Positions 17,119 through 24,775 of a stretch of 52,848 bases of DNA are shown here, piece after piece. How positions within the stretch are numbered: the stretch's first letter is position 1; every line of letters begins with the position of its first letter. A program made the translations under genes and the position numbers. The notes beneath the pieces were generated by a model, which saw only the letters and a program-made list of their open reading frames with translations, searched no databases and was not told the DNA's origin. Location of the stretch: NCBI GenBank assembly GCA_905235325.1, contig CAJOLE010000013.1:1-52848 (forward strand), read 5' to 3'. The DNA comes from an uncultured Prevotella sp. (GTDB taxonomy: Bacteria > Bacteroidota > Bacteroidia > Bacteroidales > Bacteroidaceae).

Positions 17119-19227
17119 TCACTGCGCTTGCTGCTTCAGCAGTTCGATGAGCAAGACAACGTCGGTAATGTCCAAGCGTCCGTCGCCGTTGACGTCCTCC
17201 GGAGCGTATGGGGCTACGGTGCTGCCGCTGCTGCGAGTAATCGTCTGAATCATACTTCTCACATCGTATGAATCTAGGGAACGGCTATGGATGGCATCGC
17301 CCACAGGGCAGACAACTAGGTTCATCGAGAAGGTAAAGCCCTTATAAGATACCTGAATCTTATCGTAGCCCACACTTACACCCGTGACTATGCCCGTTGC
17401 GGGGTCGTAGGTTGCCTTGCTACCAGAAATGCTGATGTCTAATTCCCTTCCAGAGGGGTTGACGAGCAAGTTGTCTTGCTCCGGGTGGAACGAGCGTCCT
17501 ATGGCGAGATATACATCACTCATAGCCCAATAGAAATCGACGACTTCCAACTCGTACGTAACGGTCTTGGGTGAATACGCCTCGTTGCCGTCGAAGATGG
17601 CACTGATGGTGGTCGTGCCAAGAGCCAGAAGAGTTACGTTGCCTGTTTCGTCAATGGTGGCCACGGCGGGGTCACTGCTCGTGTAGCGGACGGGGAGGTT
17701 GTCGGAATTCGAGAGTGTCGGACTGTAGAACGTTTGGCCAAGCTGGCCGATCGTGTAATTGGCAGACCAAGAGAAATTCGGCTTTAGCCGGGTTACCGTC
17801 AGGGTAAAACTACTCGTTGCGGGAGCGTATTTTTCGTTGCCGTCGAAAGTAGCGGTAATAGTGGCCTCGCCTATTCCTTTTAGAGTGATCTTTCCCGTAG
17901 CATCAACAGTTGCTACCGTGGGGGTGCTGCTATCGTAGGTAACGGGCAGCCCTTCCGGTGTTGAGTGGATGTAGGCATCGCAAGTAGCTCCATAGGTATA
18001 AGTAGATTTTGCATTTCTCCATTGGAGAGAGACAGTTTGTGGCTTGACAATCAATTTACAGGTTCTGGTATTGGGCAGATACTGATCATCACCGTCATAG
18101 ATGGCACTGAGGTTTGTCTCTCCAGATTTAAGGACGGTTATATTAGCTTTACTATCAATAGTGGCTACACTGGGGTCGCTACTCTCAAAATGAATCGGGT
18201 ATTTGTTACTATTTTTGAAAGTATATATAGGCAAACCAGAAATATTTTTGGGATTATCATTGTATGTTACAGTTGATTCCACACGGTTCCACCCGCCAAC
18301 ATCAGCTGAAGAGAGGACGGTCACTTCCATGGTCACAGTAGCTGGTCTGTAAGTGGCGTTTCCATAGAAGTACGCAGTAACCTTAGTCGTACCATAGCCG
18401 ATTGGAGTCACCGTAAAGTCGTCAGTTATTCTGACGATACCTGACTTACTAACGGAGCATTTATTGATCGGCAGGTTGTAGGGATTAGACAAGGTGCCAA
18501 TGTTATCGCTGCGACCGACCCTTATAGACTCATACGGCCATGATATGCGTGAATCTTTGCGGGTTTCAGGACCTATATACACTGGATCCCCTGTGGAGAG
18601 AGTGCTTAAATCAAGGGGAGTAGCCCCTACAGGAAGTAATACGGCACTGTTGTTCTGCAGGTCAACATACGACCAGTTGTAGTACTTACTGATAGCATCG
18701 GCTTTGAATATGCCCCCGTTGACAATTAGATGAGCTAAATTTGGTTTACATTCACCCTGTATTTCAAGAGTTGCGTTCTTAATTACTGCGGAACTGTACT
18801 GTTGCATCACAAAATTAGTATATGTATATGTTCTGTCGAGAACAAGTTTACCTGTACCAGAGAAGGTCAGTATCCAATCCCACGCAAATCCGGACGCTTC
18901 CAGCGCATATGAAGCTGCACCAACCTTGTTGTTGCCTATCAGCTCTATCTCGTCATCTTGTTGCGAGTTGAGGTAATAAAGTGCCCTTTGAGCCTTGTTA
19001 GTAACTAACGTAAAGTTGTTAAGTGTCAGTTTTCTCTTTTGGGAGTCGTACTTCATAACGCCTGTAGCCTTCACCCCTGAATAGTGGTTGTTGATGGCCT
19101 TAGTCAGGTCATTCTTGTTTGCGTCAGTCACTTCAATATCGAACACATAAAGTCCGTAATTGGCTGCTCCTGCCTTTGCTACCACTGCCATGAGGGCCAT
19201 GAGTAGTATGAAAAATCGTCTTTTCAT
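17119..19227 (-). CDS. Secreted Ig-like (Big_2) repeat protein with dockerin-like C-terminus
   Basis: A 702-residue secreted protein. The signal peptide ends near KAGA|ANYG. The first about 230 residues form a beta-rich domain of unknown type, with a region of asparagines and tyrosines. About residues 290-640 hold at least four bacterial Ig-like repeats, recognisable by 'SSDPSVATID...', 'SSTPTVATVDATGKITLKGIGEATITATFDGNEKY' (shown in part) and 'SSDPAVATIDETGNVTLLALG'. The last 25 residues (EDVNGDGRLDITDVVLLIEL) are one dockerin-like calcium-binding repeat, DxNxDGxxD. A full dockerin has two, so this may be a surface or secretion element. The coding sequence is more AT-rich in the middle than its neighbours. 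Confidence 0.8.
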   Translation of the reverse strand: MKRRFFILLMALMAVVAKAGAANYGLYVFDIEVTDANKNDLTKAINNHYSGVKATGVMKYDSQKRKLTLNNFTLVTNKAQRALYYLNSQQDDEIELIGNNKVGAASYALEASGFAWDWILTFSGTGKLVLDRTYTYTNFVMQQYSSAVIKNATLEIQGECKPNLAHLIVNGGIFKADAISKYYNWSYVDLQNNSAVLLPVGATPLDLSTLSTGDPVYIGPETRKDSRISWPYESIRVGRSDNIGTLSNPYNLPINKCSVSKSGIVRITDDFTVTPIGYGTTKVTAYFYGNATYRPATVTMEVTVLSSADVGGWNRVESTVTYNDNPKNISGLPIYTFKNSNKYPIHFESSDPSVATIDSKANITVLKSGETNLSAIYDGDDQYLPNTRTCKLIVKPQTVSLQWRNAKSTYTYGATCDAYIHSTPEGLPVTYDSSTPTVATVDATGKITLKGIGEATITATFDGNEKYAPATSSFTLTVTRLKPNFSWSANYTIGQLGQTFYSPTLSNSDNLPVRYTSSDPAVATIDETGNVTLLALGTTTISAIFDGNEAYSPKTVTYELEVVDFYWAMSDVYLAIGRSFHPEQDNLLVNPSGRELDISISGSKATYDPATGIVTGVSVGYDKIQVSYKGFTFSMNLVVCPVGDAIHSRSLDSYDVRSMIQTITRSSGSTVAPYAPEDVNGDGRLDITDVVLLIELLKQQAQ

Positions 19228-19275
19228 CGTTGTTGTTGTTGGTCTTTTGAGGGTTGTCGAATGAGTAATTTCGGT

Positions 19276-19284
19276 GCAAAGATA
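19276..19284 (-). promoter_or_regulatory. -7 box of the Ig-repeat gene
   Basis: It reads TATCTTTGC on the minus strand, 48 bases upstream of the ATG at 19227. Confidence 0.65.
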
Positions 19285-19351
19285 ATAAAAAAAACGGTAC
19301 GCCCCAAATTTTTGGCCTGTTTTTTGGGGAAAAGTTTGCTGAGCTGCGTAA

Positions 19352-19695
19352 AAAACCCGCGGCCTTCTGCCCAAAACCCGCCGCCTTTTCACAAAAACCC
19401 GCCGCCTTTTCCCCAAAACCCGCCACCTTTTCACATTCAGCCCATCTACCTTCAACCTCAAACCTTCAACCTCAAACCTCACCCCCCAGGTGTCGGTTCA
19501 GGTGTCGGTTCCCCCTCCGAAGGCGGTCGTCGAGGGCCGTTTTTCCCGATGGAACCGCCCTTTTTTGCATATATAGTTGTCAATAGCAGGTTTTATCCTA
19601 CACTTCCTACACTTCCTACACCTAAAAAAGAGGGGCAGGTGTAGGAAGTGTAGGAAGTGCAGGATGTTTTCTGTTATTCGAAGTATTAGGAGCGG
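19352..19695 (+). repeat. Composite intergenic element, copy B (complete)
   Basis: This fills much of the 741-base gap between two divergent genes. In order: four AAAACCCGCCGCCTTTTCCCC-like units (19352-19433); a small TTCAACCTCAAACC repeat (19451-19480); two GGTGTCGGTTC units (19489-19512); the core (19513-19580); then a hairpin. The hairpin arms are at 19594-19623 and 19636-19665: TCCTACACTTCCTACACTTC... and its nearly perfect complement, about 28 pairs, around a loop AAAAAAGAGGGGC. The flank GTTTTCTGTTATTCG (to 19695) is also shared, inverted, with copy D. From 19696 to 19862 I see nothing I can name. Confidence 0.85.
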
Positions 19696-19862
19696 CTACG
19701 GTTCTGGGCGAACGCCGCGAGTGGGCCTCCGGGGCAGGTGCGGGGCCGACAAGCGAGGATTTGGAGGTAGCTTTCGCGGCGAGCAGCGACGCAAAACCAT
19801 AAAAGATGTTAAAAAGATAGGGTCAATCATCGCGCCGTCGCCGCTAATTGCCAACTTTTTAT

Positions 19863-19871
19863 TACCTTTGC
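19863..19871 (+). promoter_or_regulatory. -7 box of rplS
   Basis: It reads TACCTTTGC. A leader of about 92 bases follows before the ATG. It includes a hairpin at 19922-19944 (TGTTG-CGTT-GG-AACG-ATA-CAACA). Confidence 0.7.
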
Positions 19872-19968
19872 AGCCGCTTTCCGCGTAATCGCTGGCAGGA
19901 AGATAGGAGAGTTGCCTGTTATGTTGCGTTGGAACGATACAACAACCGTTTAATGATGTATTACAAAA

Positions 19969-20331
19969 ATGGATTTAATTAAAGTTGCTGAAGAAGCATT
20001 TGCAACCGGCAAGAAGTACCCGGAGTTTAAGGCCGGTGACACGATTACTGTCGCTTACAAAATTATCGAGGGTTCCAAGGAGCGTATCCAGCTCTACCGT
20101 GGCGTCGTCATCAAGATATGCGGCCATGGTGACAAGAAGCGTTTCACCGTCCGCAAGATGTCGGGCACGGTGGGTGTAGAGCGTATCTTCCCCATCGAGT
20201 CGCCGAACATCGATTCTATCGAGGTGAACAAGATCGGTAAGGTGCGTCGCGCCAAGCTCTACTACCTGCGCAAGCTCACCGGTAAGGCAGCACGCATCAA
20301 GGAGAAGCGTCGCCCCGTCGCTGCAGAGTAA
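19969..20331 (+). CDS. rplS: 50S ribosomal protein L19
   Basis: A 120-residue ribosomal protein at the interface of the two subunits. The family pattern is clear: '[31 protein letters not shown]', seen here as [10 protein letters not shown] and [11 protein letters not shown], then '[24 protein letters not shown]' and '[11 protein letters not shown]', with a basic C-terminal tail. It is monocistronic: its own -7 box lies upstream, and a strong terminator follows 19 bases after the stop. Confidence 0.98.
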   Translation: MDLIKVAEEAFATGKKYPEFKAGDTITVAYKIIEGSKERIQLYRGVVIKICGHGDKKRFTVRKMSGTVGVERIFPIESPNIDSIEVNKIGKVRRAKLYYLRKLTGKAARIKEKRRPVAAE

Positions 20332-20350
20332 TCCTAACAGTGATAAGAAG

Positions 20351-20377
20351 GCTCAACCGCGGGTTGAGCTTTTTTTG
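20351..20377 (+). terminator. Intrinsic terminator of rplS
   Basis: GCTCAACC pairs with GGTTGAGC around a three-base loop, followed by seven T. The stop codon of the convergent small gene (20353-20355) lies inside the stem. Confidence 0.9.
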
Positions 20378-20550
20378 TTGTAGTTCTCGTCGGCACTGAC
20401 GTCGCCGTGGAGCGCGTTCTGAAACGAGTCCCAGTCCTGGAAGCCCACCAGCAGCGACAGCCGGTCGAGCGTCTTGCGGTCGGGTTTGTGAAGCAGTTCC
20501 TTCTCTACGGCCGTCAGCAGTTTCTTCAGCGCCAAGTGTTTCTTTTCCAT
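20353..20550 (-). CDS. Small hypothetical protein, 65 residues
   Basis: I do not recognise a family. The protein starts MEKKHLALKKLLTAVEKELL, which is likely a helix, and continues with a second helical segment 'RKTLDRLSLLVGFQDWDSFQ' and a polar tail. It is supported as real by its own TAATTTTG -7 box at 20568-20576, by codon use like the neighbours, and by its position divergent from the purine gene. An in-frame ATG at 20604 lies upstream of the -7 box and is not used. The last codons fall in the rplS terminator stem. Confidence 0.6.
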   Translation of the reverse strand: MEKKHLALKKLLTAVEKELLHKPDRKTLDRLSLLVGFQDWDSFQNALHGDVSADENYNKKSSTRG

Positions 20551-20567
20551 AATTTTTGAATTTTGCT

Positions 20568-20576
20568 GCAAAATTA
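20568..20576 (-). promoter_or_regulatory. -7 box of the 65-residue gene
   Basis: It reads TAATTTTGC on the minus strand, 17 bases upstream of the ATG at 20550. It is only 13 bases from the opposing box at 20590. Confidence 0.6.
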
Positions 20577-20589
20577 CAAAATTATTTCG

Positions 20590-20598
20590 TACCTTTGC
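20590..20598 (+). promoter_or_regulatory. -7 box of the AICAR transformylase gene
   Basis: It reads TACCTTTGC. The ATG at 20629 lies 30 bases downstream. Confidence 0.75.
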
Positions 20599-20628
20599 AC
20601 ACAAAACGACAAAAAACGCAAAAGCACA

Positions 20629-21816
20629 ATGAAAGAATTAGCACTGAAGTACGGATGCAATCCGAACCAGAAGCCTTCGCGCATCTTCATGCAGGAGGGC
20701 GAGTTACCCATCGAAGTGATCAACGGCCGGCCTGGCTACATCAACTTCCTCGACGCCTTCAACGCCTGGCAGCTCGTCAGGGAGCTGAAGGAGGCCACGG
20801 GGCTGGCTGCCGCCGCGTCGTTCAAGCACGTCAGCCCGGCCGGAGCCGCCGTGGGGCTGCCGCTGACCGACACGCTGAAGAGGATTTACTTCGTCGACGA
20901 CGTCGAGGGGCTCGACCAGTCGCCCATCGCCTGTGCCTACGCGCGTGCCCGCGGCGCCGACCGTATGTCGTCGTATGGCGACTTCGTAGCCCTGAGCGAC
21001 ACCTGCGACAAGACGACGGCTCTGCTGCTGAAGCGCGAGGTGAGCGACGGCGTGATTGCCCCCGCCTATACCGACGAGGCCATCGAGATTCTGAAGGACA
21101 AGCGCAAGGGAACCTATAACGTCATCAAGATCGACCCGGCTTACCGACCCGCCCCCGTGGAGACGAAGCAGTGCTTCGGCATTACCTTCGAGCAGGGGCG
21201 CAACGAGATACGCCTCGACGACCCCGCCCTGTTTGAGAACATCCCGACGCAGAACAAGACCTTCACGGCAGAAGCCCGCCGCGACCTGATAATCGCACTC
21301 ATCACGCTGAAGTACACGCAGTCGAACTCCGTCTGCTACGTCAAGGACGGACAGGCCATCGGCATCGGCGCCGGACAGCAGAGCCGCATACACTGCACCC
21401 GCCTCGCCGGCAACAAGGCCGACATCTGGTGGCTACGCCAGCACCCGAAGGTAATGGCGCTGCCCTTCAAGGAGGGCATCCGCCGAGCCGACCGCGACAA
21501 CACCATCGACGTCTACATCTCGGAGGACGAGCACGACGACGTGCTGCGCGACGGGGCCTGGCAGCAGTTCTTCACCGAGCAGCCCGACGTGCTGACCCTG
21601 GAGGAGAAGAAAGCCTGGATAGCCCAGAACACGAAGGTGGCCCTCGGCAGCGACGCCTTCTTCCCCTTCGGCGACAACATCGAGCGCGCCCACAAGAGCG
21701 GCGTGGAGTATATTGCCCAGGCCGGCGGCTCGGTGCGCGACGACCACGTCATCATGACCTGCGACAAGTATGGCATCGCCATGACGTTCACGGGCGTGCG
21801 CCTGTTCCACCATTAA
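20629..21816 (+). CDS. AICAR transformylase (PurH C-terminal function), stand-alone
   Basis: A 395-residue enzyme that transfers a formyl group from 10-formyl-THF to AICAR, giving FAICAR. It holds the AICARFT bienzyme domain only. Catalytic Lys66-His67 sit in ASFKHVSPAGAAVG. Other signatures are 'YTQSNSVCYVKDGQAIGIGAGQQSRIHC' (seen in parts YTQSNSVCY and GIGAGQQSR), 'FPFGDNIERA' and 'QAGGSVRDD', as in the last 300 residues of PurH. With the cyclohydrolase at 14391-14990 it completes the two final purine steps. A longer in-frame start at 20563 would begin upstream of the -7 box. Confidence 0.92.
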   Translation: MKELALKYGCNPNQKPSRIFMQEGELPIEVINGRPGYINFLDAFNAWQLVRELKEATGLAAAASFKHVSPAGAAVGLPLTDTLKRIYFVDDVEGLDQSPIACAYARARGADRMSSYGDFVALSDTCDKTTALLLKREVSDGVIAPAYTDEAIEILKDKRKGTYNVIKIDPAYRPAPVETKQCFGITFEQGRNEIRLDDPALFENIPTQNKTFTAEARRDLIIALITLKYTQSNSVCYVKDGQAIGIGAGQQSRIHCTRLAGNKADIWWLRQHPKVMALPFKEGIRRADRDNTIDVYISEDEHDDVLRDGAWQQFFTEQPDVLTLEEKKAWIAQNTKVALGSDAFFPFGDNIERAHKSGVEYIAQAGGSVRDDHVIMTCDKYGIAMTFTGVRLFHH

Positions 21817-21833
21817 GACGACTCACACCACAG

Positions 21834-21854
21834 CCCCTCCCGGCAAGGGAGGGG
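21834..21854. repeat. C/G-rich palindrome
   Basis: A perfect eight-pair hairpin CCCCTCCC-GGCAA-GGGAGGGG between the transformylase and the next small gene. Related C-rich palindromes lie at 36039, 36123, 52532 and 52589. Confidence 0.75.
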
Positions 21855-21876
21855 AAACACAATGACCACCTAAAGT

Positions 21877-22077
21877 ATGACAGGCGAAGAGGACTTCCAG
21901 AAGATCTTGGAAAACGGCATCTCGTTCGGGCGGGGCGGCGACCGCCGCGACCCGAACGACGGCAAGGTGAAGACCAAGGCCAAGAAGAAGCAGTACATCA
22001 CCGGTGCGCACGGCTCGGGGGCGGCCCGCCAGAAGGCTAAGTACCGCGAACAGCGCGCCAACCGCAAGCATCGCTAA
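21877..22077 (+). CDS. Small basic hypothetical protein, 66 residues
   Basis: I do not recognise the family. An acidic start (MTGEEDFQKILENG) is followed by a strongly basic, glycine-rich tail (for example KVKTKAKKKQYITG, ARQKAKYREQRANRKHR), which suggests nucleic-acid or ribosome contact. It follows the transformylase by 60 bases on the same strand and ends just before a strong terminator, which supports a real, co-transcribed gene. There is no signal peptide. Confidence 0.55.
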   Translation: MTGEEDFQKILENGISFGRGGDRRDPNDGKVKTKAKKKQYITGAHGSGAARQKAKYREQRANRKHR

Positions 22078-22083
22078 CAGTGT

Positions 22084-22112
22084 GGGCAGGTTTTCCTGCC
22101 CGCGCTTTTTTT
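22084..22112 (+). terminator. Intrinsic terminator
   Basis: GGGCAGG-TTTT-CCTGCCC, then GCGC and seven T. It ends the purine-gene transcript. The convergent ABC gene stop (22111-22113) falls in the T run. Confidence 0.88.
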
Positions 22113-23775
22113 ATTCCACGCGCAGCACCTGGTCGCAGTAGTCGACGACGGCCGGGCGGTGGGTGATGAAGATGACGGTCTTCTGACTGTCTGACAGGAT
22201 GTTCTGCAGCAGCTGCCGCTCCGTGTCAGGGTCGAGGGCCGACGTGGCCTCGTCGAACAGCATGATGCTGCGGCCACGGAGCAGGGCGCGGCCAATGGCG
22301 ATGCGCTGGGCCTGGCCCTCGCTGAGCCCGCCGCCGGCCTCGGTGCAGACGGTGTCGAGCCCCTGAGGGAGGTCGGCAACGAAGTCGCCGCAGACCAAGC
22401 GGAGGACGCGCCAGAGGTCGGCGTCGGTGGCATCGGGGCGGGCGATGAGCAGGTTCTCGCGGATGGTGCCGCTGAGCAGGGTGTTGCCCTGAGGCACGTA
22501 GACGAAGTTGCAGCGGTGGAGGGGGGAGATTTCCTCGGCCTTGTCCTGATTATAGATTCTGACCTGCCCCGACTTCGGCCGGATAAGGGCCAGAATCAGG
22601 CGGACGAGCGTCGTCTTGCCGCCACCGGTCTCGCCGAGTATGGCCGTACACGTGCCGGGGCGGAAGTCGAACGACAGCTGGTTGATGACGGGGGCCGGCG
22701 AGTCCTCGTAGCCGTAGGTGACGTTGCTGAACTTCACGCCGCAGGGTGCCGCCATCTCGATGCCGTCGCCCTGCTGCTCCTGCGGGGCCTCCTCCAGCTC
22801 CATCAGTCGCTCGGCCGAGGTGAAGACGCTTACGAAGGCGGGAGCCAGGCGCGTCAGGTCGCGCGCCGGGCCCTGAATGCGGTAGACCAGCTGCAGGAAG
22901 GCCGTCATCTGGCCGAAGGTGATGGTGCGCGCACTCAGCCTGACGGCTCCCCAGAGGAAGGCGATGAGATAGCCCAACGAGAAGCCGCCGTTGACGAAGA
23001 GGTTGCTGGCTATCGAGAACTTGGTGCGCTGGCGCACGTGATAGCGCAGCTCCGACTGCGTGTCGCCGAGACGGTCGACCATCTGGCCGCCGGCCTCCAG
23101 CGTCTTGATGAGCATACGGTGCTGTACGGTCTCGGTCAGCAGGCTCTGCACCTCGCTGTCGCTCTTGCGCACCCGGCGGGTGTACTTCCGCATCTGAGCC
23201 ACATAGATGCGGCTGACGAGGATGAACAGCGGGAGTATGCCCACGGTGATGAGGGCCAGCCACACGTCCATCTGGAACAGATAGAAGAAGGCACCGAGGA
23301 AGAGGGCCAGCGTGGAGAGCGTGTTGGGCAGCGTCTCGGTGATGAACGTCACCACCGTCTGCACGTCCTGTTCCAGACGGTTGATGACGTCGCCGCTGTG
23401 GTGGGAGTCCTTGCTCTGCCATTCGGCCCGCAACAGGCGGACGAGCATCTGCTGCTGCATCAGGTTCTGGGCCTTGACACCGAGGATGTTCTTGATCCAC
23501 ACCCGCGAGATGCCCAGTGCGAACTCGGCCAGGATAACAACTCCCATCATGGCAACCCCCCAGTAGACAGACCCCGCGACGACGCCCGTCGCCTTGTCGA
23601 TGGTGTGCTGCATGACCCAGACCATCAGCAGGCTGCACACCACGCCCAGCATTCCGATGGAGGCATTGAACAGCGCCTGTGTGCGGTTGCCGCGCAGCAC
23701 GCGCCACAGCCATCTGACAATCTGCCGGATGGTGTACTTGCTTTCCGGATTATGTAGCTTCTCTATCAGTTTCAT
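22111..23775 (-). CDS. ABC transporter, fused membrane and ATPase domains
   Basis: A 554-residue half-transporter of the exporter type, working as a dimer in the inner membrane. Six membrane segments span about residues 30-320 ('NASIGMLGVVCSLLMVWVMQHTIDKATG' area, seen in part). The ATPase has Walker A GETGGGKTTL (Lys387), Q-loop 'FVYVPQGNTLLSG', signature 'LSEGQAQRIAIGRAL', Walker B 'SIMLFDEATSALD' and the switch His in 'VIFITHRP'. The substrate cannot be read from sequence; lipids, peptides and drugs are all possible. It lies 44 bases downstream of nadK on the same strand and is probably transcribed with it. Confidence 0.9.
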   Translation of the reverse strand: MKLIEKLHNPESKYTIRQIVRWLWRVLRGNRTQALFNASIGMLGVVCSLLMVWVMQHTIDKATGVVAGSVYWGVAMMGVVILAEFALGISRVWIKNILGVKAQNLMQQQMLVRLLRAEWQSKDSHHSGDVINRLEQDVQTVVTFITETLPNTLSTLALFLGAFFYLFQMDVWLALITVGILPLFILVSRIYVAQMRKYTRRVRKSDSEVQSLLTETVQHRMLIKTLEAGGQMVDRLGDTQSELRYHVRQRTKFSIASNLFVNGGFSLGYLIAFLWGAVRLSARTITFGQMTAFLQLVYRIQGPARDLTRLAPAFVSVFTSAERLMELEEAPQEQQGDGIEMAAPCGVKFSNVTYGYEDSPAPVINQLSFDFRPGTCTAILGETGGGKTTLVRLILALIRPKSGQVRIYNQDKAEEISPLHRCNFVYVPQGNTLLSGTIRENLLIARPDATDADLWRVLRLVCGDFVADLPQGLDTVCTEAGGGLSEGQAQRIAIGRALLRGRSIMLFDEATSALDPDTERQLLQNILSDSQKTVIFITHRPAVVDYCDQVLRVE

Positions 23776-23819
23776 CTTCGCTCAACACTTGACACGTCAC
23801 CTGACATCGGCTCCCCACA

Positions 23820-24686
23820 TCATTTTCTCACGCAGAGTCGTGAAGTACAGTACTGGTTGTTGGAGCGCTTCACCACATTTATATTATATGGGGCACGGCG
23901 CAGCGTGATGCGCGTCTCCTCGCAGCACTTCTCAGAACGGCCGTCGATGGCCACCAGGAAGGAGTGGCTGCGGCTCTCGACGTCGAGCGTGACAACCGCC
24001 TTGTCGGGGATGACGATGGGGCGGATGTTCAGCGAGTGAGGCGCCACGGCCGTCATCAGCAGCACGCCCGTGCCGGGCACGATGATGGGGCCGCCGTTCG
24101 ACAGCGAGTAAGCCGTGGAGCCGGTCGGCGTCGAGACGATCAGTCCGTCGGCCTGATAGGTGGTCAGGTGGTGGCCGTCGATGCTGGCGCGGATGCTGAT
24201 CATCGAGGCCGTGTCGCGCTTCAGCACGGCCACGTCGTTCAGGGCGCAGTTCATCGAGCGCAACGGCTCGCCGTCGGCCTCGACCTGGATGACGGCGCGG
24301 CTCTCGACGACGAAATCGTCGGCATAAAGAGCGTTCAGGCACGACTCGATGTCGCTGGGGGCAATGTCGGCGAGGAAGCCGAGCCGCCCCATGTTGACAC
24401 CGATGATGGGAATCTGGCGGCCGCCCACGCGGTTGGCAGTCTTCAGGAATGTGCCGTCGCCGCCCATCGAGATGGCGAAGTCGGCCTCGAAGTCGCTCTC
24501 GGTGAAGACCTTTGCCGCCGGGACGTTGATCATCTGGTCGTTCATGAGGAAGTCATAGAACTCGCGGTCAACGAACAGTTCTGCCTCTCGCTCACTGAGA
24601 CATGACAGCACTTTCTGTATCGCTGCCGACTTCTTTGTCTGGTAGATATTGCCGAAAAGGGCGAACTTTAGCTTGCGTTGCGTCAT
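23820..24686 (-). CDS. nadK: NAD kinase
   Basis: A 288-residue cytoplasmic enzyme that phosphorylates NAD to NADP. The diagnostic GGDGTFL (residues 75-81, catalytic Asp77) is followed by 'GVNMGRLGFLAD', 'NDVAVLKR' and 'DGLIVSTPTGSTAY', the last the substrate loop of the NadK family. The start at 24686 (MTQRKLKFALFGN) gives the standard N-terminus; a frame extension to 24758 runs through the promoter. It is divergent from the DJ-1 gene and followed by the ABC transporter. Confidence 0.96.
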   Translation of the reverse strand: MTQRKLKFALFGNIYQTKKSAAIQKVLSCLSEREAELFVDREFYDFLMNDQMINVPAAKVFTESDFEADFAISMGGDGTFLKTANRVGGRQIPIIGVNMGRLGFLADIAPSDIESCLNALYADDFVVESRAVIQVEADGEPLRSMNCALNDVAVLKRDTASMISIRASIDGHHLTTYQADGLIVSTPTGSTAYSLSNGGPIIVPGTGVLLMTAVAPHSLNIRPIVIPDKAVVTLDVESRSHSFLVAIDGRSEKCCEETRITLRRAPYNINVVKRSNNQYCTSRLCVRK

Positions 24687-24725
24687 TTTTTTGCCTTGAT
24701 TGTTCGTGGTTTCAGAATTTATTAT

Positions 24726-24734
24726 TATCTTTGC
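24726..24734 (+). promoter_or_regulatory. -7 box of the DJ-1-family gene
   Basis: TATCTTTGC, 41 bases upstream of the ATG at 24776. It forms a perfect palindrome with the opposing box at 24738-24746. Confidence 0.75.
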
Positions 24735-24737
24735 GCT

Positions 24738-24746
24738 GCAAAGATA
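24738..24746 (-). promoter_or_regulatory. -7 box of nadK
   Basis: TATCTTTGC on the minus strand, 51 bases upstream of the nadK ATG. Only three bases (GCT) separate it from the + strand box. Confidence 0.75.
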
Positions 24747-24775
24747 CTTATTTTCCACGAAAAGAAGAAAAGATT

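Noticed and set aside
22516..23757. Long frames on both strands opposite or within the ABC transporter
   Set aside because: They overlap almost entirely with a gene that has Walker A, signature and Walker B motifs; the alternatives have none.
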